A stretch of 64,000 bases of DNA, taken from Brevibacillus aydinogluensis (GTDB lineage: Bacteria > Bacillota > Bacilli > Brevibacillales > Brevibacillaceae). Both the position numbers and the translations under genes were made by a program. The notes under the pieces are model-generated. The model was given only the letters and a program-made list of their open reading frames with translations. It was not told the origin of the DNA and ran no database searches. This document shows, piece by piece, positions 32,966 through 41,369 of the stretch. The stretch lies in the NCBI RefSeq assembly GCF_031954365.1, contig NZ_JAUSVZ010000020.1; one strand, given 5' to 3'. Numbering within the stretch: position 1 is the first letter of the stretch; every line of letters starts with the position of its first letter.

Positions 32966-33004
32966 AAGGTTATGGAAAGACTATTTGCATAAGGGGGAAT
33001 TTTC

Positions 33005-34003
33005 ATGAAAAAACGCAGTCTGCTTCTCTCGCTGACGCTGCTCCTCACGATGTCGCTCGTGACGGCATGTGGCGGCGGGAACAATGCGCAAGGGGGCCAG
33101 GACGGCAATGCCGGCGGTGGCAGTAGTGATCCGAGCCAACTGATCATCGCAACCGGCGGTACCGGCGGCACCTACTATCCGCTTGGCGGGGGCATGGCCG
33201 ATCTCATCAAGAAAAACACCGGGGTAACGGCCACAGCGACTGCAACCGGCGCTTCGGCAGAAAACGTCCGTCTCATCCGCGACAATCAAGCAGATATTGC
33301 TTTTATCCAAAACGACATCGCCGAATACGCAAGCCAAGGCACCAACATGTTCCAGCAGGACGGCAAAATCGACAAGTTCCAGGCGTTGGGCGCCCTCTAC
33401 AACGAGACCATTCAGATCGTCGTCGCCAAAGACAGCAACATTAAAAGTGTCGCTGACCTGAAAGGCAAGCGCGTCTCCGTCGGCTCTCCGGGCAGCGGAA
33501 CGGAAATGAACGCCCAGCAAATCCTCGAGGTGTACGGCCTGACTTTTGACGATCTGAAGCTGCAGCGCCTCTCCTTTGCCGACTCTGCGCGAGCCATTCA
33601 GGACGGCCAATTGGACGCCGCGTTCCAGACGGCCGGCACACCGACTGCAGCCATTACCGAACTGGCCGCTACGACAGGCGTGACGATCATTCCGGTTGAC
33701 GATGACAAGATTGACGCACTGATCCAGAAGTATCCGTTCTACGTAAAAACGACAATCCCGGCCAACACCTACCAGACCGTACCGGAAGAAGTCAACACCG
33801 TCTCCGTCAAGTCGATGCTCATCGTCCGCTCTGACTTAAGTGAAGACCTGGTGTACAAGGTGACCAAGGCGATCTTTGAGAACACGGACAAACTGGGACA
33901 TGCCAAGGCAAAAGAAATCAAGATTGAGGACGCGCTGAAAGGCGTCAGCCTGCCGGTACACCCGGGCGCGAAAAAGTTCTTTGACGAAAAAGGCGTACAG
34001 TAA
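33005..34003 (+). CDS. TAXI-family TRAP transporter substrate-binding lipoprotein
   Basis: 332 residues. Lipobox SLVTACG with Cys about 22, Gly-rich linker, then a TAXI periplasmic-binding fold: LIIATGGTGGTYYPLGGGMADLI is the family hallmark, followed by ENVRLIRDNQADIAFIQND and SVGSPGSGTEMNA. It captures substrate outside the cell for the permease two genes downstream. TAXI systems often take up glutamate or related acids, which fits the neighbouring GlnKL-like pair, but the substrate is not readable. Confidence 0.93.
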   Translation: MKKRSLLLSLTLLLTMSLVTACGGGNNAQGGQDGNAGGGSSDPSQLIIATGGTGGTYYPLGGGMADLIKKNTGVTATATATGASAENVRLIRDNQADIAFIQNDIAEYASQGTNMFQQDGKIDKFQALGALYNETIQIVVAKDSNIKSVADLKGKRVSVGSPGSGTEMNAQQILEVYGLTFDDLKLQRLSFADSARAIQDGQLDAAFQTAGTPTAAITELAATTGVTIIPVDDDKIDALIQKYPFYVKTTIPANTYQTVPEEVNTVSVKSMLIVRSDLSEDLVYKVTKAIFENTDKLGHAKAKEIKIEDALKGVSLPVHPGAKKFFDEKGVQ

Positions 34004-34009
34004 GACCCC

Positions 34010-34540
34010 ATGTTTCTGCACAACCAGGTAGGAACCGGGAAAGGGCGGACGTCGTTCCGCCTTTTCTCCTTCCTTTTATTGACCACTGTGATTCTGGCGA
34101 CTCTCATCCCCATTTTCCCCGCTCTGGTCATCCGCGACACGGAGACGAACCGGCTGGTGTGGAGCAGCCAAATCGCCGACGACGGCACATTTGCCATACG
34201 CTGGACTCATTCCATCAACCGCACGCCCGTCGTGGAGACGTACCGCGTCCAAAACGGGCAGATCATTTTATCCGAATTGACCTTTCAGGATTACGGGATC
34301 GGCATGGAAACCCAACTGGCTGACGATGAACAACTGATCAGCGAAAATGGTTTGTTTCGCATCGTCAACATGCACCGCGCCTACCCCGCCCTCCATCTGT
34401 TCATCGGACAGGTAAGGGCTAATCATACACTGCTTTTTTCCGGACGGGAAATTCCGCTCGCCGACGTGGACAATCCCGGCGCGGCGGTAACGATCCGGGT
34501 GGAGAAGCGCTCCATTTTGCAAGCGATTGGAGGGTACTAG
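34010..34540 (+). CDS. DUF1850 protein of the TRAP operon
   Basis: 176 residues. One membrane helix (FSFLLLTTVILATLIPIFPAL, about 18-40) then an extracellular DUF1850 domain with FAIRWTHSINRTPVVETY and YGIGMETQ. DUF1850 genes regularly sit between TAXI and TRAP permease genes; role unknown, presumably accessory to the transporter. Only 6 bases follow the previous stop and no strong ribosome site is seen, suggesting coupling; 0 bases separate it from the next gene. Confidence 0.85.
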   Translation: MFLHNQVGTGKGRTSFRLFSFLLLTTVILATLIPIFPALVIRDTETNRLVWSSQIADDGTFAIRWTHSINRTPVVETYRVQNGQIILSELTFQDYGIGMETQLADDEQLISENGLFRIVNMHRAYPALHLFIGQVRANHTLLFSGREIPLADVDNPGAAVTIRVEKRSILQAIGGY

Positions 34541-36487
34541 ATGAGCACGCAACAGATGAGTCAACAGGAAATGGAACGATTGATTGCTCAGTACGACAAG
34601 GAATCCGCCGTGCGTCAGCTGTCCGGGCCGATGAAATGGATCACCTTTGTCCTGCTGGTTCTGTTTTCCGTCTACCAACTGGTCAGCACGCTCTTCCTGA
34701 CGCTGCCGCCGCAAATTCACCGCCCCATCCACCTGGCGTTTGGCCTGGGGCTGGTCTATCTGCTCTACGCCGGACGTTCGAAAGGGCAAGCTGACGGCAA
34801 GGTGGGAATCGTCAACATCATCCTGTCCATCGTCGCCGTCCTGGTGTCGCTGTACTGGGTTTTCGACTACGACGGGCTGGTGTTGCGCACCGGGAACTAC
34901 ACCACGTTTGACCTGGTAATCGGAGGCGCGGCCATCCTCCTGGTGCTGGAGGCCGCACGCCGTGTCGTGGGCCTGCCCATCACCATCATCGCCGCTTTCT
35001 TTTTGCTGTACACCTACTTCGGGCCGTACATGCCCGGCTTTTTGGAGCACCGCGGCAATGACGTCAGCCGGATTATCGGTCATTCCTTCTACACGCTGGA
35101 AGGGATTCTCGGCACGCCGCTCGGGGTGTCGTCCACGTTCATCTTTCTCTTCATCCTGTTTGGCGCCTTCCTGGAAAAGACCGGCGTAGGCGAATACTTT
35201 AACGATCTGGCGCTCGTCATCGCCGGGCGCCGCATCGGCGGACCGGCAAAGGTGGCCGTCTTCTCCAGCGCCTTGCAGGGAACGATCAGCGGAAGCTCCG
35301 TCGCCAACGTGGTGACGTCCGGCGCCTTCACCATTCCGATGATGAAACGCCTGGGCTACCGCTCCGAGTTTGCCGCCGCCGTCGAAGCGTCATCCTCCAC
35401 CGGCGGTCAGATCATGCCGCCGATCATGGGCGCCGCCGCCTTCCTGATGGCGGAGTTCATCAACGTTCCGTACATGGAGATCGCCAAATCGGCTGCGCTG
35501 CCGGCAATTCTGTTCTTCACCGGCATTTGGATCATGACGCACTTTGAAGCCAAGCGCCTCGGGCTGCGCGGTCTGACCCCGGAAGAGCTGCCGAACAAAA
35601 AAGAGGTGCTGAAGAAACTGTATCTGCTGCTGCCGATTCTGGTGATCATCGTCGTACTGATGATGGGCGTCTCTGCCGAGCGTTCCGCCATCATCGGAAT
35701 CGCGTCCACAATCGTGGTCAGCGCATTCCGCAAAGAGACGCGCTTGTCGCTTGCGGACATTCTGGAAGCGTTCGCTTCCGGCGCCCGCACCGCTCTGGGT
35801 GTGGTGGCGGCAACGGCTTGTGCCGGCATTATTGTCGGGATGGTCACGCTGACCGGTATCGGGCTGAAACTGGCCAACGGCTTGATCGACCTGGCGGGCG
35901 GCATTCTGCTGCTCACCCTGTTCTTCACCATGATCGCGTCGCTGATCCTGGGGATGGGCACACCGACCACGGCCAACTACATCATTACATCGACGATTGC
36001 CGCTCCCGCCCTCATCCAGATGGGTGTGCCGGACATCGCCGCGCACATGTTCACCTTCTACTTCGGGATTATTGCCGACATTACCCCGCCAGTTGCGTTG
36101 GCGGCGTTCGCTGCGGCCGGTATCGCCAAATCAAAACCGATCCAGACTGGGGTGGAATCAACGAGGCTGTCCATCGCAGCCTTTATGGCGCCCTACATCT
36201 TCGTCCTGTCGCCGCAGTTGCTGTTGATCGACACCACGTTTTGGGAATCGGTGTGGGTGTTGATCACCTCCACGCTCGGCATGATTGGCGTTGGCGCCGG
36301 TCTGATCGGCTTCTGGATGTCGAAGCTGAATCCGCTGGAGCGTATCCTGGCTGTCGCAGGCGGCGTTTTGGCCGTAATGCCCGGACTTGCCACCGACTTG
36401 TCAGGTTTCGCCCTGCTGGCGCTCGTGTTTGGTCTCTCCTACTTCAGGGGGCGCAAGGAAAATCAGCAGATTCAGATCGCTTCCTAA
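34541..36487 (+). CDS. TRAP transporter permease, fused small and large subunits
   Basis: 648 residues. An N-terminal four-helix DctQ-like part (about 30-190) is fused to a DctM-like large subunit with GTISGSSVANVVTSGAFTIPMMKRLGY, SSSTGGQIMPPIMGAAAFLMAEF and GMGTPTTANYIITS, hallmarks of TAXI-associated TRAP permeases. It drives uptake with a Na+ or H+ gradient. ATG directly follows the DUF1850 stop with GGAGGG inside the preceding codons. A strong terminator ends the operon. Confidence 0.94.
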   Translation: MSTQQMSQQEMERLIAQYDKESAVRQLSGPMKWITFVLLVLFSVYQLVSTLFLTLPPQIHRPIHLAFGLGLVYLLYAGRSKGQADGKVGIVNIILSIVAVLVSLYWVFDYDGLVLRTGNYTTFDLVIGGAAILLVLEAARRVVGLPITIIAAFFLLYTYFGPYMPGFLEHRGNDVSRIIGHSFYTLEGILGTPLGVSSTFIFLFILFGAFLEKTGVGEYFNDLALVIAGRRIGGPAKVAVFSSALQGTISGSSVANVVTSGAFTIPMMKRLGYRSEFAAAVEASSSTGGQIMPPIMGAAAFLMAEFINVPYMEIAKSAALPAILFFTGIWIMTHFEAKRLGLRGLTPEELPNKKEVLKKLYLLLPILVIIVVLMMGVSAERSAIIGIASTIVVSAFRKETRLSLADILEAFASGARTALGVVAATACAGIIVGMVTLTGIGLKLANGLIDLAGGILLLTLFFTMIASLILGMGTPTTANYIITSTIAAPALIQMGVPDIAAHMFTFYFGIIADITPPVALAAFAAAGIAKSKPIQTGVESTRLSIAAFMAPYIFVLSPQLLLIDTTFWESVWVLITSTLGMIGVGAGLIGFWMSKLNPLERILAVAGGVLAVMPGLATDLSGFALLALVFGLSYFRGRKENQQIQIAS

Positions 36488-36515
36488 GCCAGGTGCTAGA
36501 TGGTTTTATAAAACT

Positions 36516-36556
36516 ACAGGCTGTCGATGCCATTTCGACAGCCTGTTTCTTTTTTA
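36516..36556 (+). terminator. Terminator of the TRAP operon
   Basis: ACAGGCTGTCGA pairs perfectly with TCGACAGCCTGT around TGCCATT and is followed by TTCTTTTTT. Confidence 0.93.
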
Positions 36557-36569
36557 CGCGAAGCAGTCA

Positions 36570-36632
36570 AAAAAATAGCTCTCCTCTTATCCCAGACGGG
36601 CCAAGTCGGAGAGCTACATTTTTTTATCACGC
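36570..36632. terminator. Second terminator-like hairpin
   Basis: TAGCTCTCC (36576-36584) pairs with GGAGAGCTA (36608-36616), with an A-run before and T-run after, so it works in either direction. The 23-base loop holds a GGGCCAAG also present in the dispersed repeat. The rest of 36627-36738 holds no gene I can support. Confidence 0.6.
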
Positions 36633-36738
36633 TGCATCAGTATTGTCCAATGGGGTGAATAAGGTTCTTGGATTTCCCTTCATGTTTCACGGGGTGGTTT
36701 GGCCAAATCGGAAGCTGAAAACGGTTAAACACAGCTTG

Positions 36739-37080
36739 TTACTCTAACATTTGCTCAAGAATTTTTTCACCTTTTTTATAAACGGATCCGTCGAGTGTAA
36801 ATCGGTACAGAACCATCTTTTTGCTCGTGGTGTCGTATATCCATAAAAACTTGTCGCCATTCGCCGAAGTGGAATGCATCATGACAGCATCACCGCTGGA
36901 CAACGCCCCATCCTGAGCGAAGAGCGGCTCTGATAACTGCGGTTTCGTCTGAAGATGATAGATGATTTCTCTTGACGTCTCTTTTGCAGTCTCTGCAATC
37001 GAAACAATTCCGTAAACAACCGCCACTGTAAGTATCGAAAGTAAAATACCTACCCATATTTGAAACCAGTTGCTTTTCAT
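36739..37080 (-). CDS. Membrane-anchored protein of unknown function
   Basis: 113 residues. An N-terminal membrane helix (FQIWVGILLSILTVAVVYGIV) precedes an outside domain ending in KFLWIYDTTSKKMVLYRFTLDG, likely beta-rich. No family recognised. ATG at 37080 with AGGAGG 6 bases upstream is clear. It has lower GC than its neighbours and lies in an accessory-looking pocket. Confidence 0.6.
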   Translation of the reverse strand: MKSNWFQIWVGILLSILTVAVVYGIVSIAETAKETSREIIYHLQTKPQLSEPLFAQDGALSSGDAVMMHSTSANGDKFLWIYDTTSKKMVLYRFTLDGSVYKKGEKILEQMLE

Positions 37081-37170
37081 TGCCAACCTCCTCCTCTCGT
37101 GGTCACTATTAAAATATCAAAATTTGTAATCTATTCCATTAATGAATTTTTCCGGGGGGGTATGACTTTT

Positions 37171-37479
37171 ATGAAATGTCCTGAATGCAGCTACGAATTG
37201 AATCTGAATGAAAAACATTGGAGTCATGAGGGGGAAAATGTCTACGTTATACACTCACAGTTGCATCATGAAACGATGTACCACGAAATCGTTGAGCATT
37301 ACTTGGCGTTGCCTGGCAAAGCTCCCGATGGGAACCGCTCATACACTCACATTATCATTGATGATGGTATGTCGCAAATTTGCGGTTGCTCTACCTGCTT
37401 TATTCAGAGCCACAGAGTACAAAGCAGAGTGGAGAAGCTCTATAGCGAACAGAATATATATTTTGGTTTTACTTTTTGA
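37171..37479 (+). CDS. Putative metal-binding protein of unknown function
   Basis: 102 residues. It opens with MKCPECSYELNLN and later has QICGCSTCFIQ, so two Cys pairs (CPEC and CGCSTC) could bind zinc; several His lie between them (HSQLHHETMYHEI). Not recognised. ATG at 37171 fits the GGGGGGG ribosome site better than ATG at 37162. Low GC; divergent from the membrane protein gene. Confidence 0.5.
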   Translation: MKCPECSYELNLNEKHWSHEGENVYVIHSQLHHETMYHEIVEHYLALPGKAPDGNRSYTHIIIDDGMSQICGCSTCFIQSHRVQSRVEKLYSEQNIYFGFTF

Positions 37480-37488
37480 CAATGTATT

Positions 37489-37561
37489 ATCGCACGGCGG
37501 GATGGGCCAAGCGAGTCCGCCCCCATCACCCCATGCACCACGGACTTCGTCTACACACTGA
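37489..37561 (+). repeat. Dispersed repeat, short copy (B)
   Basis: Starts with ATCGCACGGCGGGATGGG through GAG at 37515 and ends with the CATGCACCACGGACTTCGTC block up to CTGA at 37561. Both ends match copy A at 26283-26509. It directly abuts the following terminator, as copy A does. Confidence 0.6.
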
Positions 37562-37590
37562 CGGGCCCCTGTTTAGGGACCCGTCTTTTT
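37561..37590. terminator. Terminator between copy B and cvfB
   Basis: ACGGGCCCCT pairs with AGGGACCCGT around GTTT with one internal mismatch, followed by CTTTTT. It overlaps the cvfB stop by two bases. Confidence 0.75.
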
Positions 37591-38488
37591 ACTTGCGAAT
37601 CAATCTTGTCCAGCCTTCGTCCTGCTCCACCTTTTGCTCCTTCATCAGCTTGCCCAGGGCCCGCTTGAAGGCTGACTTGCTCATCGCGAACTTCTCCCGG
37701 ATGATGTCGGCCGGGGTGTCGTCCGTGTACGGCATCGCTCCGCCCCGGTCGATCAGGTAGTGAAGAAGCTTGTCCGCGTCTTCTGCGTACCGGACTTCCT
37801 TGCTCGCATGCATCGAGCCGTTCAACCGGCCGTCTGCGCGCACGTAGCTCACTCGGCAGCGGACCGACTGCCCCAGGCGAAGCGGTTCCGTCATCTCGTC
37901 GCGGTGGACGAACAGCACGTGCTCGTCGTCCGTAAACAGGAACGCTCCCTCCTGGATCACTTTGTAGACCGTGCCTTCCACCCACTTGTTGTGCATGTCG
38001 TTGTCGGCCGGGACCGCAATCCGGCTGATTTCCTCCTCCGACACCGGCCTGGCCAGCAGACGTCCCTGCTTGTCCCGCTTCAGCGTCACCAGCAGGCGGT
38101 CACCCGCGCGAGGCCATTCCTGCCGCATCTTGGGGAGATCGTCCACGAACAGCAGCAGGTGCTTCTTGATGCCGTTATCCAAAAATACGCCCAGGCGCGG
38201 GGACACATCCACCACTTCCAGCCAGCCGTACTCGCCCCACGATACATAGGGCATCTGCATGGTAGCCGCCAATCGATTTTCATGGTCGTGGTAGAGAAAG
38301 ACGTCCACCTCTTCACCGACCCGGAGCGGACCGTCTGCTTCGCTCCGGTGGAGAAACACCTCCGCCTCTCCCTCGTGAAGAAAATAGCCGAAATCCGTCT
38401 GCCGCGCCACCGTCATCGTCACGGTCATGCCCGCCTGGAGGTGGGTCAGAGCGGTGTGCACCCGGTTTTTGTTGTGCCTCTTGTTCAT
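37589..38488 (-). CDS. cvfB: S1-like RNA-binding protein, CvfB family
   Basis: 299 residues. Repeated S1-like OB folds (VARQTDFGYFLHEGEAEVFLHRSE; VDVSPRLGVFLDNGIKKHLLLFVDDLP; GTVYKVIQEGAFLFTDDEHVLFVHRDEM) are followed by a winged helix at the C-terminus (TPADIIREKFAMSKSAFKRALGKL). CvfB-type proteins bind RNA and affect virulence-factor or stress gene expression in staphylococci. The family match is clear over the full length. Confidence 0.9.
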   Translation of the reverse strand: MNKRHNKNRVHTALTHLQAGMTVTMTVARQTDFGYFLHEGEAEVFLHRSEADGPLRVGEEVDVFLYHDHENRLAATMQMPYVSWGEYGWLEVVDVSPRLGVFLDNGIKKHLLLFVDDLPKMRQEWPRAGDRLLVTLKRDKQGRLLARPVSEEEISRIAVPADNDMHNKWVEGTVYKVIQEGAFLFTDDEHVLFVHRDEMTEPLRLGQSVRCRVSYVRADGRLNGSMHASKEVRYAEDADKLLHYLIDRGGAMPYTDDTPADIIREKFAMSKSAFKRALGKLMKEQKVEQDEGWTRLIRK

Positions 38489-38724
38489 TTGCGTCCTTTC
38501 CTCTCTCTCCTGTTTGCATCCTAACTATACCCAACCGGCGGCAATCCATTCCACACCTTTTTGCCCATCCCGCAGAAAATTCGGCTAATCAGGCAAGTCC
38601 GGCCGACGGTTGCAATATGTATGGATTGTACCGGTTGTACCTGTTTTGATGTGTAACCAACTGATGACGACTGTCGTAATTACCAGCAGTTATTTCCAGT
38701 CTAAATAGATGGGAGCGACTCGTG
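38489..38724. other. Divergent intergenic region cvfB-uppP
   Basis: About 236 bases with no gene. I see no clear hairpin, operator or convincing promoter pair in it. Confidence 0.4.
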
Positions 38725-39504
38725 ATGCTTGTGCTTCTGGAACATATCATTCTCGGCATTGTTCAGGGGTTGACGGAGTTCCTGCCGATTTCCAGCACCG
38801 GTCATCTGGTGCTGTTCCGCAAGCTGTTCGGTCTGCAGGAAGCCGGCCTGCTCTTTGACACGATGCTTCACTTTGGGACGCTGATCGCCGTCGTCATTGT
38901 GCTTTGGCCGGAGATTCGTCACGTCCTGATTAACCCGACCGGCAAACTGGCCCGCCTGCTGGTCGTCGGCACCATTCCCACTGCCGTCATCGGCCTGACA
39001 TTTGAAGACTATTTTGAGGAGATTTCCCGGACCGGTGTGACGATCGGGTGGGAGTTTCTCGCCACCGGCGTGATTATCTGGGGAGTGGAATCAATGCGCA
39101 GGGGGACGCGGAAGTTCGACGAGATCAACTACACGGACGCCCTGATCATCGGTACGCTGCAAGGCGCCGCCATCCTGCCCGCCATCTCCCGCTCCGGCCT
39201 GACAATTGCCGGTTCGCTTATGCGCGGCATCAATCGCGCCGATGCAGCTCGCTTTTCTTTTTTGCTGTCGCTTCCGGCCATTCTGGGAGCTACCGGACTG
39301 CAGACGCTCAAGCTGGTCAGGCAACCGGTGGAAACGGACGCGATGATTCCGATGCTGGTGGGTACGATGTGTGCCGCCATCGCCGGATACGTGGCCATAC
39401 GCTGGATGCTGAAGATCATCAGCACCGGCTCGATGAAAGGCTTTGCCGTTTATGTCTGGGTCCTGGGCATTATCATCCTCGGCATGCAGTATTTCGGCGG
39501 ATAG
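38725..39504 (+). CDS. uppP: Undecaprenyl-diphosphate phosphatase
   Basis: 259 residues with about eight membrane helices. The catalytic signature GIVQGLTEFLPISSTGHLVL and the second conserved block LPAISRSGLTIAGSLMRGI, with Ser and Arg of the active site, are intact. It recycles the lipid carrier for peptidoglycan and gives bacitracin resistance. ATG at 38725 with GGGAG upstream; GTG at 38722 is an alternative. Confidence 0.94.
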   Translation: MLVLLEHIILGIVQGLTEFLPISSTGHLVLFRKLFGLQEAGLLFDTMLHFGTLIAVVIVLWPEIRHVLINPTGKLARLLVVGTIPTAVIGLTFEDYFEEISRTGVTIGWEFLATGVIIWGVESMRRGTRKFDEINYTDALIIGTLQGAAILPAISRSGLTIAGSLMRGINRADAARFSFLLSLPAILGATGLQTLKLVRQPVETDAMIPMLVGTMCAAIAGYVAIRWMLKIISTGSMKGFAVYVWVLGIIILGMQYFGG

Positions 39505-39513
39505 CCAAACAAT

Positions 39514-39539
39514 AAGCCGGCGCTGCCGCCGGCTCTTTC
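39514..39539. terminator. Bidirectional terminator after uppP
   Basis: AAGCCGG/CCGGCTC-type stem (39514-39534) with loop CGCTGC, followed by CTTTC on the plus strand and TTATTG on the other. Confidence 0.65.
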
Positions 39540-39744
39540 ACTTTATGTGCTCCTTGTCTCCGTACCGGCTGGCCACCAGTTTGGCCACCAGCAGCACGAG
39601 GCCGTAAAACGCCGTAGCCAGGAGCGATGTGGCCAGCCAGGTGGCGGTCCCCAATAACAGGTAGAGCAGGACGTGAGCGACAAAAATGCCCAACAGCCAG
39701 ATCCCGATGTTCATCCGGTTGATAAAGGCGACCAGACTGCGCAA
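39538..39744 (-). CDS. Small membrane protein of unknown function
   Basis: 68 residues with two membrane helices (IGIWLLGIFVAHVLLYLLLG and LATAFYGLVLLVAKLVAS) and a basic tail. Not recognised. It lies 35 bases downstream of the TOPRIM gene in the same direction and is probably co-transcribed. Confidence 0.55.
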   Translation of the reverse strand: MRSLVAFINRMNIGIWLLGIFVAHVLLYLLLGTATWLATSLLATAFYGLVLLVAKLVASRYGDKEHIK

Positions 39745-39779
39745 CCAACAGACACCTCCAACTTGTGCAGATACTGTTG

Positions 39780-40166
39780 TTATTGCCCCTGCGGCCGCTT
39801 CTTATCCCCGTCCGGCCAAACTTCCGGGTCCCGCTGTCGGTCCTGCACCTGAAAGCCCGCCCGCTCCAGAATTTCGGCCAGCACATCCAACGGTGTGTTG
39901 GCCACCTGGGCAAACATCCGCCTTGTATGCAAATGCTGGGCGTGGGGAAAATCGTCCGATAGCTGCCTGCGCAATTTTTTTCCACTGTGGTCCTCATCCG
40001 TAAACACGTACACCTCGTCGGCCGTCTCCAGTTTTTCCGCAAGCCGCCCCGCCTTGTCCGTGCTGTACGACCCGTATGTGCAGTAAATCAATACCGGTTC
40101 GGCCAAAACCTGCAGAAGCCGCTCCCTGTCCGTTTTTCCCTCGACAATAATGACACGTTCTTCCAC
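39780..40166 (-). CDS. Small TOPRIM-domain protein (YusF-like)
   Basis: 128 residues. TOPRIM motifs: the glutamate in VIIVEGKTDRERL near the start and the D-x-D in VYVFTDEDHSGKKLRRQL. It resembles the stand-alone TOPRIM proteins of Bacillus (YusF type, related to the catalytic domain of RNase M5), but it lacks the rest of RNase M5. Its substrate is unknown; a nucleic-acid phosphotransfer role is likely. Confidence 0.8.
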   Translation of the reverse strand: MEERVIIVEGKTDRERLLQVLAEPVLIYCTYGSYSTDKAGRLAEKLETADEVYVFTDEDHSGKKLRRQLSDDFPHAQHLHTRRMFAQVANTPLDVLAEILERAGFQVQDRQRDPEVWPDGDKKRPQGQ

Positions 40167-40317
40167 GCGGCCACGCCTCCTTTTCCAGCGAGGTGATACG
40201 TTTAGTATACCCGTTCCAAAAGCGGCCGGAAATAGACCGCCGGGAACATCTGGCTGCGTAACACAGACGCCTGCCGGGGGAAGCTAAAGGTGAACCAGGG
40301 GGAAAGGAGCGTGCACC

Positions 40318-40476
40318 ATGGCACAGTGGAAAAGCGCCAAAAATTTGAACCAGAAAGGCTTGGCTGTCACCGGCCTGACGAGCAGCACAATCGCTGACGA
40401 CACGCACACGGAAGACAACCAGGGAACTTCGCAGCAGCGCAAGCAGAAGGAGCAGCCCGAGCCCCGGCCCATGTAA
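40318..40476 (+). CDS. Small hydrophilic protein of unknown function
   Basis: 52 residues, very polar and Gln-rich (TEDNQGTSQQRKQKEQPEPRPM at the end). A strong ribosome site, GGAAAGGAG, precedes the ATG, and a terminator follows. The composition recalls minor spore proteins, but I recognise no family. Confidence 0.5.
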   Translation: MAQWKSAKNLNQKGLAVTGLTSSTIADDTHTEDNQGTSQQRKQKEQPEPRPM

Positions 40477-40494
40477 GGACCGCTTGTCTCTCAT

Positions 40495-40524
40495 ACAGCC
40501 GTCTTATACAAGGCGGCTGTTTTG
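40495..40524 (+). terminator. Terminator after the small hydrophilic gene
   Basis: ACAGCCG pairs with CGGCTGT, with CTT/AAG continuing inside and a short loop, followed by TTTTGG. Confidence 0.7.
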
Positions 40525-40565
40525 GTACCGAGGGAGCGAATCGCTTCCCGCACGTACCCGTTTTG

Positions 40566-41123
40566 TCAGCCTTCCCACACCCTGCTGACCTCCCGCAATT
40601 CTGTGCCGTCAAATGACAATCGGTAGATATCGGGCATGGAAAGTTGTTGCCAGAAATGATAATCGTACCGTTTGTCAAACACATTCATGATTAATGCCAT
40701 CAAATTGCCATGGGTGCCGATGACGACGTTCTTTCCGGAAAACCTGGTTAAAACCTGCTCGATTGCTTTGATTCCCCTCTTTTGGGCAGCGGCATTCGAC
40801 TCCCCGCCTTCCCATGAAAAATGCTCGTCTTCCCACACCCGTGCGACGGCGTATTGAAAATCCTCCACGGGTTTTTCAGACAAGATTCTTTCCTTGAACC
40901 CTTCCTCGATCTCCACCGCTTTCCCAATGGAATGGGCTATGCCTTCGACGGTTTGAATCGCTCGTCTGTACGGACTTGATATGACATGATCGACGTTTTT
41001 CCGCTTGAGCAATTCGGTTACTTTTTTCGCGTCCAGGCAGCCGCGCTCGGACAATGGCCGGTTTCTTTCATCCGGCGTATAAACGGAATGGGCGTGCCGC
41101 ACAAGATACAGATTGGTTCCCAT
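40566..41123 (-). CDS. Histidine phosphatase family protein
   Basis: 185 residues. The nucleophile motif is LVRHAHSVYTPDERNRPLSERG (RHA rather than the commoner RHG), SSPYRRAIQTVEGIA supplies the second Arg, and GTHGNLMALIMN supplies the second catalytic His. Such enzymes dephosphorylate sugar phosphates or act as phosphoglycerate mutases; the substrate is not readable. Confidence 0.87.
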   Translation of the reverse strand: MGTNLYLVRHAHSVYTPDERNRPLSERGCLDAKKVTELLKRKNVDHVISSPYRRAIQTVEGIAHSIGKAVEIEEGFKERILSEKPVEDFQYAVARVWEDEHFSWEGGESNAAAQKRGIKAIEQVLTRFSGKNVVIGTHGNLMALIMNVFDKRYDYHFWQQLSMPDIYRLSFDGTELREVSRVWEG

Positions 41124-41286
41124 CAGATGCTCCCCCCAGGGATTCCCATATTTTGTTTTATTGTATCATTTCGAATCCATCTTGACGTGTACCTTAACCC
41201 GACACCGACATGTTCGTCCCGGACGGTGCAGTGATTGTCATCATTTCATTTCTTTGCAGAGATGTACGAGCCTTGCGAAAAAATGA

Positions 41287-41315
41287 TTGCATTCCACCAT
41301 CTCACGTCATATAAT
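41287..41315 (+). promoter_or_regulatory. Sigma-A promoter of the amt operon
   Basis: TTGCAT (41287-41292), 17 bases, TATAAT (41310-41315). It ends 54 bases before the amt start. Confidence 0.8.
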
Positions 41316-41333
41316 CTAACATAAAAATTAACA

Positions 41334-41350
41334 TGTCAGATTATCTGACA
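41334..41350. promoter_or_regulatory. GlnR/TnrA operator of the amt operon
   Basis: TGTCAGATTATCTGACA is a perfect inverted repeat and fits the GlnR/TnrA consensus TGTNANAWWWTMTNACA at every position. It starts 18 bases after the -10 box, so bound GlnR would block transcription when nitrogen is plentiful. Confidence 0.85.
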
Positions 41351-41369
41351 CAGAAAAGGAGTGGATTGC

